NCBI RefSeq assembly: GCF_017875765.1
Contig: NZ_JAGGNA010000001.1
Span: forward strand, 1,887,001 to 1,951,000
Direction of reading: 5' to 3'
DNA from: Flavobacterium sp. CG_23.5
GTDB taxonomy: Bacteria; Bacteroidota; Bacteroidia; Flavobacteriales; Flavobacteriaceae
Length of the DNA stretch: 64,000 bases
Below the pieces are notes generated by a model that was not told the DNA's origin, did not search any database, and was given only the letters and a program-made list of their open reading frames with translations. The stretch's first letter is position 1. Every line of letters starts with the position of its first letter. Made by a program: the position numbers and the translations under genes. Positions 1 through 6,621 of this stretch are shown piece by piece.

Positions 1-1410
1 CGATTCTAATATTTGATTAATCAGCGTTCCACCAACTAAACCATGCCCAAAAATGGCAATGTTAATTTTCTTTGAAACTCCAAAAATCTCTCCGTGAATA
101 ACGTTTAGCGCTTTGTTAAGTTGTGATTTTTTGACCACCAAACTCACATTTTTCCCCGTAACTGTATTATTGAAAAGAATAGGGACAATCTTGTTTTTTA
201 TAAGAGCGGTGTAGGGCTTATGGAAAGTACTCAAATCCTGACCAATGATAGAAATCACCGAAACATCATCCGTCACCGAAATTTTATTGACGTCTTTAGA
301 ATAGAAATCATTTTCGAATTCTTTTTCTAATTCAATCATTGCTTTTGTCGCCTGATCAGCAGCAACCACAAGACCAATTCCTCTTTCTGATGAACCTTGT
401 GAAATGATACTGACACTAATATCGTTATCACCCATCACTCTAAAAATACGAGCATCGACGCCAGTTTTACCAAGTAATCCTCTTCCTTCTAAGTTTACTA
501 ACGATACATTTTCGAGTACGGAAAGTGTTTTTATTCCTTCATTATTCGAATTGGAAGTAATTAAAGTTCCTTTGTTTTCATGATTGAATGTGTTTAAAAT
601 TCGAAGAGGAATATTCTTTTCTAATAAAGGAATTATCGTTTTAGCATGAAGAATTGTCGCCCCAAAATTAGCCAACTCATTCGCTTCGTTAAAGGTCAAA
701 TGGTCAATTTTTTTGGCATCCAAAACCAAATCCGGGTTTGCTGTATAAATCCCATCGACATGCGTGTAATTCTGAAGCTCTTCAGCATTTAAATAATTAG
801 CAATCAAAGAAGCGGTATAATTGCTGCCGTTTCTTCCTAAAGTCGTTGTGTCATTTTTATTGTTTGAACCTATGAAACCGGTCACAATATTGACCGTATT
901 GCCATTATTTTGTTTAAAATATTGCACTACATTTTTCTTCGAAATTTGTTCCAAAGGTTGTGCATCTCCAAATTTTGAATCCGTTTTTATCAACTCTCTC
1001 GAATCGGTAAAACGAGCGTTGATTCCATTTTTGATTAAAATTGCGGTAAGCAACTTAGCCGAAAGCAATTCTCCTTTAGACAAGACTAAATCTTTAATTT
1101 TGTTGCTGTAATCACCAATCAAGCTTACACCTTCAAAAAGTTTTTCCAATATTTCAAATTCTTCAGATAAATCGACATGTTCATATTCGGCTTGTTGGTA
1201 GGTTTTAAAATCTTCAAAAAGCGGTTTGTAATTTCCATTTTGAGATGCAATCCCTAAAATATCTTCTAGCTCATTGGTAGCATTTCCACGCGCTGAAACT
1301 ACGATAGCAATTTCCTCTCCTTGAGTTACTTTATCTGTAATAATAGCAACCACTTTATTTAATCCCTCACCATTCGATAAAGATTTACCTCCAAATTTTA
1401 ATATTTTCAT
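1..1410 (-). CDS. thrA: Bifunctional aspartate kinase / homoserine dehydrogenase, 3' part missing
   Basis: The 470 visible residues begin MKILKFGGKSL, the lysine-containing nucleotide motif of aspartate kinases. The kinase domain occupies roughly residues 1-280, followed by an ACT-type regulatory region (about 300-440). The start of a Rossmann fold, with IAIFGHGLVGGT near residue 455, marks the homoserine dehydrogenase domain, and the rest lies beyond the left edge. The enzyme phosphorylates aspartate and later reduces aspartate semialdehyde to homoserine, the precursor for threonine and methionine. It starts 20 bases after metX on the same strand, so the two are probably co-transcribed behind the SAM-I riboswitch. 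That ties homoserine supply to SAM level. The family assignment is firm; substrate specificity and feedback control cannot be read here. Confidence 0.95.
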   Translation of the reverse strand, partial: MKILKFGGKSLSNGEGLNKVVAIITDKVTQGEEIAIVVSARGNATNELEDILGIASQNGNYKPLFEDFKTYQQAEYEHVDLSEEFEILEKLFEGVSLIGDYSNKIKDLVLSKGELLSAKLLTAILIKNGINARFTDSRELIKTDSKFGDAQPLEQISKKNVVQYFKQNNGNTVNIVTGFIGSNNKNDTTTLGRNGSNYTASLIANYLNAEELQNYTHVDGIYTANPDLVLDAKKIDHLTFNEANELANFGATILHAKTIIPLLEKNIPLRILNTFNHENKGTLITSNSNNEGIKTLSVLENVSLVNLEGRGLLGKTGVDARIFRVMGDNDISVSIISQGSSERGIGLVVAADQATKAMIELEKEFENDFYSKDVNKISVTDDVSVISIIGQDLSTFHKPYTALIKNKIVPILFNNTVTGKNVSLVVKKSQLNKALNVIHGEIFGVSKKINIAIFGHGLVGGTLINQILES

Positions 1411-1430
1411 TGTGTTGTGTTGTTTTTGGC

Positions 1431-2399
1431 TTAGAATATATCCTGAAGCAAATTGTCTAATTGTTTGTATTCTATCAAAAAAGCGTCGTGTCCGTGAATG
1501 GAAACAATTTCCTGATAGGTGACATTACTTTTATATTTTTTTAATTCTTTATAAGTTGCCTTATTTTCATCTGCAGTAAAAAACAAATCAGAATTGATGG
1601 CGATGATATGAATATCGGCTTGAATTTTTGATGCTATTTCTTCAAACGTAGCTGTATTTCTGGTGATGTCTATCGTTTTCAGCAATTGATTCATCATTTT
1701 ATAAGAAGAAAGTTGAAATCGTTTTTGCAATTTCGTACCATGATGACTCAACCAGCTTTCCACATTAAAAATGGCCAATTCTTCATTGGTAGTACGTTGG
1801 AATTTTTCTTTAAAAGATTCTGGAGTACGGTAGCACAACATCGCATGAATCCTGGCATCTTCAATTGGATTTCGAGAATTATTCAGGATTTGCTCTTGTA
1901 AGAAACAATTAGCTATCAACCAATCCGTCGATTTCCAGTCGGTGGCAATGGGAATTAAATGTTTCGTTATTTTAGGCTCTAAAGCCGCTATTTCCCAAGC
2001 AATTCCTCCGCCTACTGAACCTCCAATAATAGCATACAGTTGTTTAATTTGAAGAAATTTAATTCCTTCTATAAAGAGTTTAGCGATATCTCTGGCATTG
2101 AAATCCAAATAGTTCTCAATACTAGTTTCATCATAGCCATTGCCCGGAACATTAAAAGCTAACACAGTATATTTATTAGTGTCGATTGTTTTGTTTTCAC
2201 CAATTAAATCATTCCACCAGCCAGTCGAACCTACAACTGTCGAGTTTCCTGTCAATGCATGATTTACCAAAACTATTGGCGCCGTATGTAATGCCGGTCC
2301 AAAAACTTCAAAACTTAAGCTTAGAACAGGATAAAACACGCCACTTTCGGTGGTGAAATTTTGTAATGTAATATGGGTTGGTTTATTTTCCAATTTCAA
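1431..2399 (-). CDS. metX: Homoserine O-acetyltransferase family (alpha/beta hydrolase fold)
   Basis: This 322-residue protein has the MetX-type alpha/beta hydrolase fold. An oxyanion-region motif LVNHALTGNS is near residue 44, the nucleophile elbow GGSVGGG near 127, an acidic residue follows in INSDLFFT near 271, and the catalytic histidine is in HGHDAF near 304. The expected reaction is acylation of homoserine (usually with acetyl-CoA) to the substrate used by MetY. It is slightly shorter than most MetX proteins (about 340-380 residues). The SAM-I aptamer lies about 75 bases upstream and thrA follows closely, so this is the first gene of a SAM-controlled operon. Acetyl versus succinyl donor choice is not decided by the sequence. 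Confidence 0.88.
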   Translation of the reverse strand: MKLENKPTHITLQNFTTESGVFYPVLSLSFEVFGPALHTAPIVLVNHALTGNSTVVGSTGWWNDLIGENKTIDTNKYTVLAFNVPGNGYDETSIENYLDFNARDIAKLFIEGIKFLQIKQLYAIIGGSVGGGIAWEIAALEPKITKHLIPIATDWKSTDWLIANCFLQEQILNNSRNPIEDARIHAMLCYRTPESFKEKFQRTTNEELAIFNVESWLSHHGTKLQKRFQLSSYKMMNQLLKTIDITRNTATFEEIASKIQADIHIIAINSDLFFTADENKATYKELKKYKSNVTYQEIVSIHGHDAFLIEYKQLDNLLQDIF

Positions 2400-2473
2400 A
2401 TCTTTTATGATGTTTGATTTGTGTCTGGAAATATTAGAAAGAAAAAACTAGGGTAAACCAGTAAAATTCTCGT

Positions 2474-2579
2474 TGTTATCTTTCCACGTTTGGCGTGGTA
2501 GAATGCAGCACCTTCTTCGATAAATCGAAGGGTTGCTAAGGCTTCATTGGGTCTAATCCCTCGTCCTTTCTTTATAACA
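2474..2579 (-). promoter_or_regulatory. SAM-I (S-box) riboswitch aptamer upstream of metX-thrA
   Basis: Read on the minus strand, this stretch carries the S-box core in order: GAGGGATTAGACCC, AATGAAGCC, TTAGCAACCC, GAAGGTGCT and the final GGAAAGATAAC. P1 pairs TGTTAT with ATAACA, P3 is CTTCGATTTATCGAAG and P4 is CCACG-CCAAA-CGTGG. The layout matches the known yitJ-type S-box closely. No strong intrinsic terminator follows; a weak stem ending in a T-run (2439-2461) could be the expression platform. Established S-box behaviour would shut off metX-thrA when SAM is high. Confidence 0.93.
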
Positions 2580-2607
2580 TTTCAATACGTATGTGAACTT
2601 AAAGGCA

Positions 2608-2639
2608 CAAATTAACTACTAATTTTTTAAACAAACAAA
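2608..2639 (-). promoter_or_regulatory. Putative promoter of the SAM-I/metX/thrA unit
   Basis: On the minus strand a -7 like box TTAATTTG (one mismatch to TAnnTTTG) is preceded 20 bases upstream by TTTG, the Bacteroidota -33 element. The start point predicted from it lies about 20 bases before the riboswitch P1 stem. Confidence 0.5.
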
Positions 2640-2677
2640 TTTTTCCATTAATTGATTTTGACTACAATCTTAAATAA

Positions 2678-2720
2678 CAACATTGGAAAGAGTCTATAAA
2701 CGGACTCTTTCCCTATGTTG
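2678..2720 (-). terminator. Long hairpin downstream of the 64-residue small protein gene
   Basis: Minus-strand sequence CAACATAGGGAAAGAGTC pairs across a short loop with GACTCTTTCC and AATGTTG, giving a stem of about 17 pairs with a small bulge. It is followed by only a weak T-rich stretch (TTATTT). It lies just past the stop codon of the small gene and before the metX promoter, so it is best read as that gene's terminator or as an RNA 3' end stabiliser. Confidence 0.55.
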
Positions 2721-2757
2721 TTTCAAGTCCACAATGATTTTTTACAGTCGTTTCCAT

Positions 2758-2952
2758 TTAGATAAACATTGCTTCATTTTCTTGCGAGTACATTAGAAAA
2801 AGCAATGAATTTACTGCCTTTTTCTGAGCCGAAGGATCCCTCTTTGTTATTTCAAATCTTGGATGAATCAATTCATTTATAGGCTGATTATTACTGAACA
2901 GTTTCTCTCTTAAAAACTGAAATACTCTTAAAATATATTTTAATGTTTTCAT
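2758..2952 (-). CDS. Small protein of unknown function, LMYSQENE family, copy 1
   Basis: I do not recognise this 64-residue protein. The N-terminal half is basic and hydrophobic (KYILRVFQFLREKLF) and the C-terminus is NSLLFLMYSQENEAMFI. A second gene 2.3 kb away encodes a 66-residue relative sharing IHPR near the middle and the ending SLL-LMYSQENE--FI. The two also share the untranslated stretch CAAACAACTAAAA just before the start codon. Conservation of both the C-terminus and the leader argues that the reading frame is real. It has no Cys and no clear signal peptide. It lies between metY and the SAM-I riboswitch with its own downstream hairpin, so it is probably its own transcription unit. 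Function is unknown. Confidence 0.6.
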   Translation of the reverse strand: MKTLKYILRVFQFLREKLFSNNQPINELIHPRFEITKRDPSAQKKAVNSLLFLMYSQENEAMFI

Positions 2953-3297
2953 AATTATTACTTTTTAGTTGTTTGTTATTTTACCCGTACGTTGTAATAT
3001 AAAATCCTTTCATGTTAGAAAGTCAAATCCCTTATCTCAAAAAGAATGCCTTGATTTATCCCTTTAGATAAAAATGATGCATTTTCCCATTTGCAGCGAT
3101 TTCAATTTAAAATTCTTTTCTTAGCAACTATTTGTCCAATGCCATTTAAAGAACCAGTATCCAGCTAATAATTATCCCGATGGATTAAGTTTTTCAGAAA
3201 CTACTATTGTCGCATTTTTACTGATTCTTATTTTGACTACTTATGCTTTTACGATGAACTGAGCATCGCTGGCCGCATATCTAAATTGACTTATTTT
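2953..3297. other. Intergenic stretch between metY and the small-protein gene
   Basis: Apart from the presumed promoter and leader of the 64-residue protein gene at its left end, I see nothing supportable here. No clear intrinsic terminator follows metY. A broken plus-strand reading frame in this stretch is discussed among the rejected items. Confidence 0.5.
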
Positions 3298-4602
3298 TTA
3301 GTGTTCATTTTTTACTAATTGCGAATTTTTGATGCTTTCGAAAACAACTTGTAAATCATTTTTCAAATCTTCGATGTCTTCTAATCCAACCGACAATCGT
3401 ATTAAATCTTTGGTTACTCCTGTTGCGACTTGTTGTTCATCTGACAATTGCTGATGCGTAGTACTTGCGGGATGAATAATCAAAGATTTCGTGTCTCCTA
3501 TATTAGCCAAAAGCGAAAATAGTTTTGTTTCATCGGCGACTTTTTTGGCGGCTTCAAAACCCCCTTTTAAACCAAAAGTGACTACTCCGTTTTGTCCTTT
3601 TGGCAAATATTCCTGAGCCAAATCATAATATTTACTCGACTTCAATCCTGGGTAATTCACCCAAGCCACCTCTTCTTGACCTTCTAACCATTGGGCTAAA
3701 GCCAATCCGTTTTCACTGTGTTTCTGTACGCGGATAGGTAAGGTTTCTAATCCTTGAATAATCTGAAACGCATTAAATGGACTCAATGCCGCTCCATAAT
3801 CACGTAATCCTTCTATTCGAACTTTGGCAATAAAAGCAGCATTTCCAAGCGCTTCATGATAAACCAATCCGTGATACCCTGCAGAAGGTTCCGTGAATTC
3901 AGGAAATTTTCCATTAGACCAATCGAAATTTCCTGCATCAATAACCACGCCTCCAAGAGACGTTCCGTTGCCGGCAATATATTTAGTCAAAGAGTGAATT
4001 ACAATATTGGCTCCGTATTGAATAGGATTCAGTAAATAAGGGGAAGCAACTGTATTATCTACAATAAAGGGAACTTTGAATGCTTTGGCTTGCGCCGAAA
4101 TAGCTTTCAGATCCAATACATCTAATTTCGGATTTCCAAGAGATTCGGCAAAAAACACTTTTGTGTTTTCTTGTGCAGCTTTAGTGAAATTGTCAGGATC
4201 TGATGGGTCTACAAACGTGGTTGTGATGCCTAATCTTGGCAAAGTGACGCTCAGTAAATTATAAGTTCCCCCATACAAACTGTTTGATGCTACAATATGA
4301 TCTCCCGTTTTTAGCAAAACCAATAATGCCGTGGCAATTGCAGCGGTTCCAGATGCGGTAACTACTGCGCCTATTCCTCCTTCAAGCGCAGCAAGGCGTT
4401 GCTCCAAAATATCATTGGTTGGATTATTTAATCGTGTGTAAATAAAACCTGCTTCGGCAAGTCCAAATAAATTGGCTGCATGTTCTGAATTGTTGAAAAC
4501 ATAAGAACTGGTTTGATAGATAGGCACAGCTCTGGTTCCTGCTGTTTTGGTAACGTCGTGTCCTGCGTGTAATGCGTTGGTTGCAAATTTTTGAGTACTC
4601 AT
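3298..4602 (-). CDS. metY: O-acetylhomoserine sulfhydrylase (PLP-dependent Cys/Met metabolism enzyme)
   Basis: The 434-residue length fits MetY rather than the shorter cystathionine synthases (about 380). Characteristic segments are an N-terminal TNALHAGHD, the phosphate-binding SGTAAIAT region near residue 85, the PLP-lysine motif HSLTKYIAGNGTSLGG near residue 208 and a C-terminal IRLSVGLED. The reaction joins O-acetylhomoserine and sulfide to give homocysteine, the direct sulfhydrylation route to methionine. The same fold also includes CTH/MetB enzymes, so a minor lyase role is possible. The gene is preceded by two successive Cys-codon leaders with terminators, which would make its expression depend on charged tRNA-Cys. 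Its substrate donor metX lies downstream on the same strand but behind a separate promoter. Confidence 0.92.
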   Translation of the reverse strand: MSTQKFATNALHAGHDVTKTAGTRAVPIYQTSSYVFNNSEHAANLFGLAEAGFIYTRLNNPTNDILEQRLAALEGGIGAVVTASGTAAIATALLVLLKTGDHIVASNSLYGGTYNLLSVTLPRLGITTTFVDPSDPDNFTKAAQENTKVFFAESLGNPKLDVLDLKAISAQAKAFKVPFIVDNTVASPYLLNPIQYGANIVIHSLTKYIAGNGTSLGGVVIDAGNFDWSNGKFPEFTEPSAGYHGLVYHEALGNAAFIAKVRIEGLRDYGAALSPFNAFQIIQGLETLPIRVQKHSENGLALAQWLEGQEEVAWVNYPGLKSSKYYDLAQEYLPKGQNGVVTFGLKGGFEAAKKVADETKLFSLLANIGDTKSLIIHPASTTHQQLSDEQQVATGVTKDLIRLSVGLEDIEDLKNDLQVVFESIKNSQLVKNEH

Positions 4603-4693
4603 AATTTTTTGTTTTTAATGTTCGATTCTTAAACTAAATTAATTTCAATTATATTTTTTTTACTAATTTAAGATGTTGCAATAAATTGAGAAT

Positions 4694-4730
4694 AAAAAAA
4701 CCCTTTTAGATAGATATCCAAAAGGGCTTT
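4694..4730 (-). terminator. Attenuator terminator 2, just upstream of metY
   Basis: On the minus strand CCCTTTT and AAAAGGG form a 7-bp stem (12-base loop) followed directly by seven T residues, about 90 bases before the metY start codon. The sequence CCGAAAG immediately after the second leader peptide's stop codon can pair with CTTTTGG, which overlaps the 5' arm of this terminator. That is a possible antiterminator and fits a classical ribosome-controlled attenuator. Confidence 0.8.
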
Positions 4731-4760
4731 AAGTTGTGTTATAAACTTATACTTTCGGAA

Positions 4761-4850
4761 TCAACAGACGCAAACACACATAATAGCTTTCGCGCAAATC
4801 ATGGTCTTGACAGTACATTTATTCATTTGTTGAAGATTTAAGTTGTTCAT
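4761..4850 (-). CDS. Cys-rich leader peptide 2 (29 residues)
   Basis: Twenty-nine codons ending in -IMCVCVC and a stop, with five Cys residues, four of them among the last eleven. Three alternate with Val in the final five codons (TGT GTT TGC GTC TGT TGA). Inference: when charged tRNA-Cys is scarce the ribosome stalls in this run, leaving the downstream CCGAAAG free to form an antiterminator. When the run is translated, the ribosome at the stop codon covers CCGAAAG and the terminator forms. A second ATG within the frame, at codon 9, could also serve as start. The peptide itself probably has no function beyond being translated. Confidence 0.72.
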   Translation of the reverse strand: MNNLNLQQMNKCTVKTMICAKAIMCVCVC

Positions 4851-4900
4851 TTTTTAAATATTTATTTTTAATGCAAAAAGCATTCCGATTGGTATAGTTC

Positions 4901-4934
4901 AAAAAAAAAGCCTCCCGGTATGTGGGAGGCTTTT
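4901..4934 (-). terminator. Attenuator terminator 1, between the two leader peptides
   Basis: On the minus strand AAAAGCCTCCC and GGGAGGCTTTTTTT form a GC-rich stem with a short loop (ACATACC) followed by nine T residues: a textbook intrinsic terminator. It follows the first Cys leader by about 25 bases and precedes the second. TGTGGG inside leader 1 (Cys17-Gly18 codons) is complementary to CCCACA, which includes the three C residues of the terminator's 5' arm, giving a possible antiterminator. Confidence 0.85.
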
Positions 4935-4958
4935 GCTATATAATTTTTTAATTTAAAA

Positions 4959-5027
4959 TTATGCAATAGTCGACCCACAGGATTTATCCTGAACGGATTT
5001 ACACATATTACACATATTAAATTTCAT
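4959..5027 (-). CDS. Cys-containing leader peptide 1 (22 residues)
   Basis: Twenty-two codons beginning MKFNMCNMCK with Cys at positions 6, 9 and 17. The frame starts about 20 bases downstream of a candidate promoter and is followed by an intrinsic terminator. The Cys6/Cys9 codons lie upstream of the TGTGGG antiterminator arm. A ribosome stalled there would leave the arm free, while a ribosome finishing the frame would cover it. No protein role is proposed; it reads as a control peptide. It is too short for ordinary gene finders and could be dismissed as chance, but its placement and repetition in leader 2 argue otherwise. Confidence 0.68.
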   Translation of the reverse strand: MKFNMCNMCKSVQDKSCGSTIA

Positions 5028-5046
5028 TTTTCTTTTTTTGTTGAAA

Positions 5047-5078
5047 CAAATTTGCAAACTATTATTTAGATATCCAAA
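5047..5078 (-). promoter_or_regulatory. Putative promoter of the metY leader transcript
   Basis: On the minus strand TTTG lies 20 bases before CAAATTTG, which matches the TAnnTTTG box except in its first base. A start about 6 bases downstream would place leader peptide 1 near the 5' end of the transcript, as expected for an attenuator. Confidence 0.42.
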
Positions 5079-5243
5079 TTTTTAAAAAAAAAATAACATC
5101 GAAAAAAATACTCAACTAAACCATTCTCTTTTTATTAACATGCGGAGATTAATTTAATATCAAAAAAAGGAACGATTAAATTCTAAATTTATGAAAGTCG
5201 TTTTTTGTCATGTCAAATCATGGCTTTTAAAAAATATTTTGAA

Positions 5244-5444
5244 TCAAATAAATAAAACTTCATTTTCTTGAGAATACATTAATGCTAATAATGAATCAGC
5301 ACTTTTTTGTCCCAAAGTGGCCGTTGTTATTATTTTAACCCTAGGATGAATTATTTCATTTGCAGGGATAGGCGGAATCTCTTTTGTTCTATTTGCCTCT
5401 AATTTAAAACTTGGCAAAGACGAAATGGTTTTAGGCGCTTTCAT
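5244..5444 (-). CDS. Small protein of unknown function, LMYSQENE family, copy 2
   Basis: A 66-residue protein related to the 64-residue one beyond metY. Both end SLL-LMYSQENE--FI and share IHPR in the middle, while the N-terminal halves differ (here KTISSLPSFKLEANRTKEIPPIP). The DNA encoding the C-terminus is also alike (CTTCATTTTCTTG-GA-TACATTA on the plus strand), as is the leader CAAACAACTAAAA before the ATG. It sits immediately upstream of the metY attenuator promoter. It is not recognised as any known family. No signal peptide or membrane segment is apparent. Confidence 0.6.
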   Translation of the reverse strand: MKAPKTISSLPSFKLEANRTKEIPPIPANEIIHPRVKIITTATLGQKSADSLLALMYSQENEVLFI

Positions 5445-5578
5445 AAAATTTAGTTTTAGTTGTTTGTTTATTTTTCCTGCAGTAATAAATTCCTTAACCT
5501 TTCCGTCGCAATAGTTGATGTTTTTTATAAATAAATAATTTTGTTATTAATAAAATTGTCCTAAAAACTAGTAGTAAA

Positions 5579-5878
5579 TCATTTAGAGCAAGCTTTAACT
5601 ATTTTCATATTAACAACCCTTTCGATTTGCTTTTCATTTAATCGTTTATTCTGATAAGCTCTATGAATTCGTTTTTTTAACGATTGCCATTTTTCTTTCA
5701 TATAAGGATATAATGACAATGACATTTCGTTACCTTCTTTTGATTTTTTATAATGCATTTTGTATTCTTTCACATAATTATAATAATCGTCAAGACATTT
5801 ATCCCACTTGTGATTTCCAATTGTGTACTCTCTTTTCGGTGCATTTTCCAATACAAAAAACTTTTCACTTGCTTTCAT
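5579..5878 (-). CDS. Hypothetical small basic protein
   Basis: A 99-residue, Lys/Tyr-rich, strongly charged protein. Examples are YYNYVKEYKMHYKKSKEG around residue 32 and KRIHRAYQNKRLNEKQIERV around 69, the latter compatible with a short helical segment. No family is recognised, and there is no signal peptide or Cys cluster apart from two lone Cys residues. It stands alone, 134 bases upstream of the second LMYSQENE gene and on the same strand. The composition looks coding but there is no second line of evidence, so it could be a lineage-specific orphan. Confidence 0.5.
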   Translation of the reverse strand: MKASEKFFVLENAPKREYTIGNHKWDKCLDDYYNYVKEYKMHYKKSKEGNEMSLSLYPYMKEKWQSLKKRIHRAYQNKRLNEKQIERVVNMKIVKACSK

Positions 5879-6422
5879 AACTAAATTATTTAATAAATTA
5901 ATAGTTCATATTTGGCCTTATTACTTTTAATAGATACTTCCGGAATACGTAAATAAAATTAATAACTGAAATTCTTAGCTGGTCTCCTGTTTTTGTTAAA
6001 AATAATCGCTTTTAAAAGCAATAATTAATTAATTTTAGAGTTTAACAAACTTACTAAATTAACCTTATTACTATAAAATTTACTCGTTCAATTAACTCAA
6101 TATCAGATGAGAAGCATTTATTCACAACTTACAATAGGAAAAACGTTATAAATAACAATTTTGACAATAGTTTGATGAGAATTCAAAACCAAAAAAATTC
6201 GACTACAACATTAGAAATTGCTTTCAATCAAAATTTCCTGAAAAACTCAAATAAATAGAAATATTACATTTTTAACCTTTATACTGATTAATATCCAAAA
6301 CTATCTTTAAATTGAAAATTAAATATTTGAAAATTAACAAATATCCCAGCCTTACAAAAGATAATCTGTTGATTTTAAAAAAATCGAAGCTATCTACTTA
6401 TAAAAAAATAAGTCAAGATTAA
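5879..6422. other. Gene-free, very AT-rich stretch upstream of the metK promoter
   Basis: About 540 bases with no supportable reading frame on either strand, no strong hairpin and no recognised repeat. It separates the minus-strand small genes from the plus-strand metK unit and presumably holds the promoter of the 99-residue protein gene. Confidence 0.5.
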
Positions 6423-6452
6423 TTTGCAATTCAAAATGGTTTCATACATTTG
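6423..6452 (+). promoter_or_regulatory. metK promoter, Bacteroidota type
   Basis: TTTG followed after 18 bases by TACATTTG, an exact TAnnTTTG -7 box. The predicted start is near 6459, a few bases before the 5' strand of the SAM-II P1 stem, so aptamer and promoter positions agree. Confidence 0.75.
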
Positions 6453-6463
6453 CATCCGAATAC

Positions 6464-6560
6464 AAGAGGAAAAATTTGAACTGATTGCAACCTCTTCATA
6501 ATGAAACGAATTCATTATGGATGCTGAAAAATTTTCAGTAGAAAAAATGCTAAAGCAGAA
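6464..6560 (+). promoter_or_regulatory. SAM-II type riboswitch in the metK leader
   Basis: P1 is AAGAGG pairing with CCTCTT. The enclosed loop reads ATTTGAACTGATTGCAA, matching the SAM-II loop (ATTTGA-CCG-ATTGCA type), and the 3' element AAATGCTAAAGCAG supplies the CAG that pairs with CTG as the pseudoknot. Between P1 and the 3' element two extra hairpins are inserted: CATAATGAA/TTCATTATG (6497-6519) and CTGAAAA/TTTTCAG (6524-6538). The core residues agree with the SAM-II family known from alphaproteobacteria and Bacteroidetes. The metK start codon is 62 bases further on. Confidence 0.85.
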
Positions 6561-6621
6561 ACTCTCCTTTAGTATTTCCCGCAATTATTTTTCCTCCCTT
6601 AATTTTAAATTTATATTTATT

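Noticed and set aside
821..1111. 96-residue plus-strand frame over thrA
   Set aside because: Antisense shadow of the aspartate kinase domain.
2439..2461. Intrinsic terminator as SAM-I expression platform
   Set aside because: The stem (ACTGG/CC..AGT) is weak with a bulge; a T-run follows, but I cannot support a firm call.
3074..3262. Plus-strand 63-codon frame with one in-frame TAG (codon 17), ending in a hydrophobic segment LLILILTTYAFTMN
   Set aside because: It could be a decayed small membrane protein gene, but there is no homologue that I recognise and a chance origin is likely in AT-rich DNA.
6517..6621. Upstream in-frame extension of metK by 35 residues
   Set aside because: It lies within the SAM-II aptamer, begins in an inserted hairpin and has no resemblance to MetK N-termini; [16 protein letters not shown] is the standard beginning.
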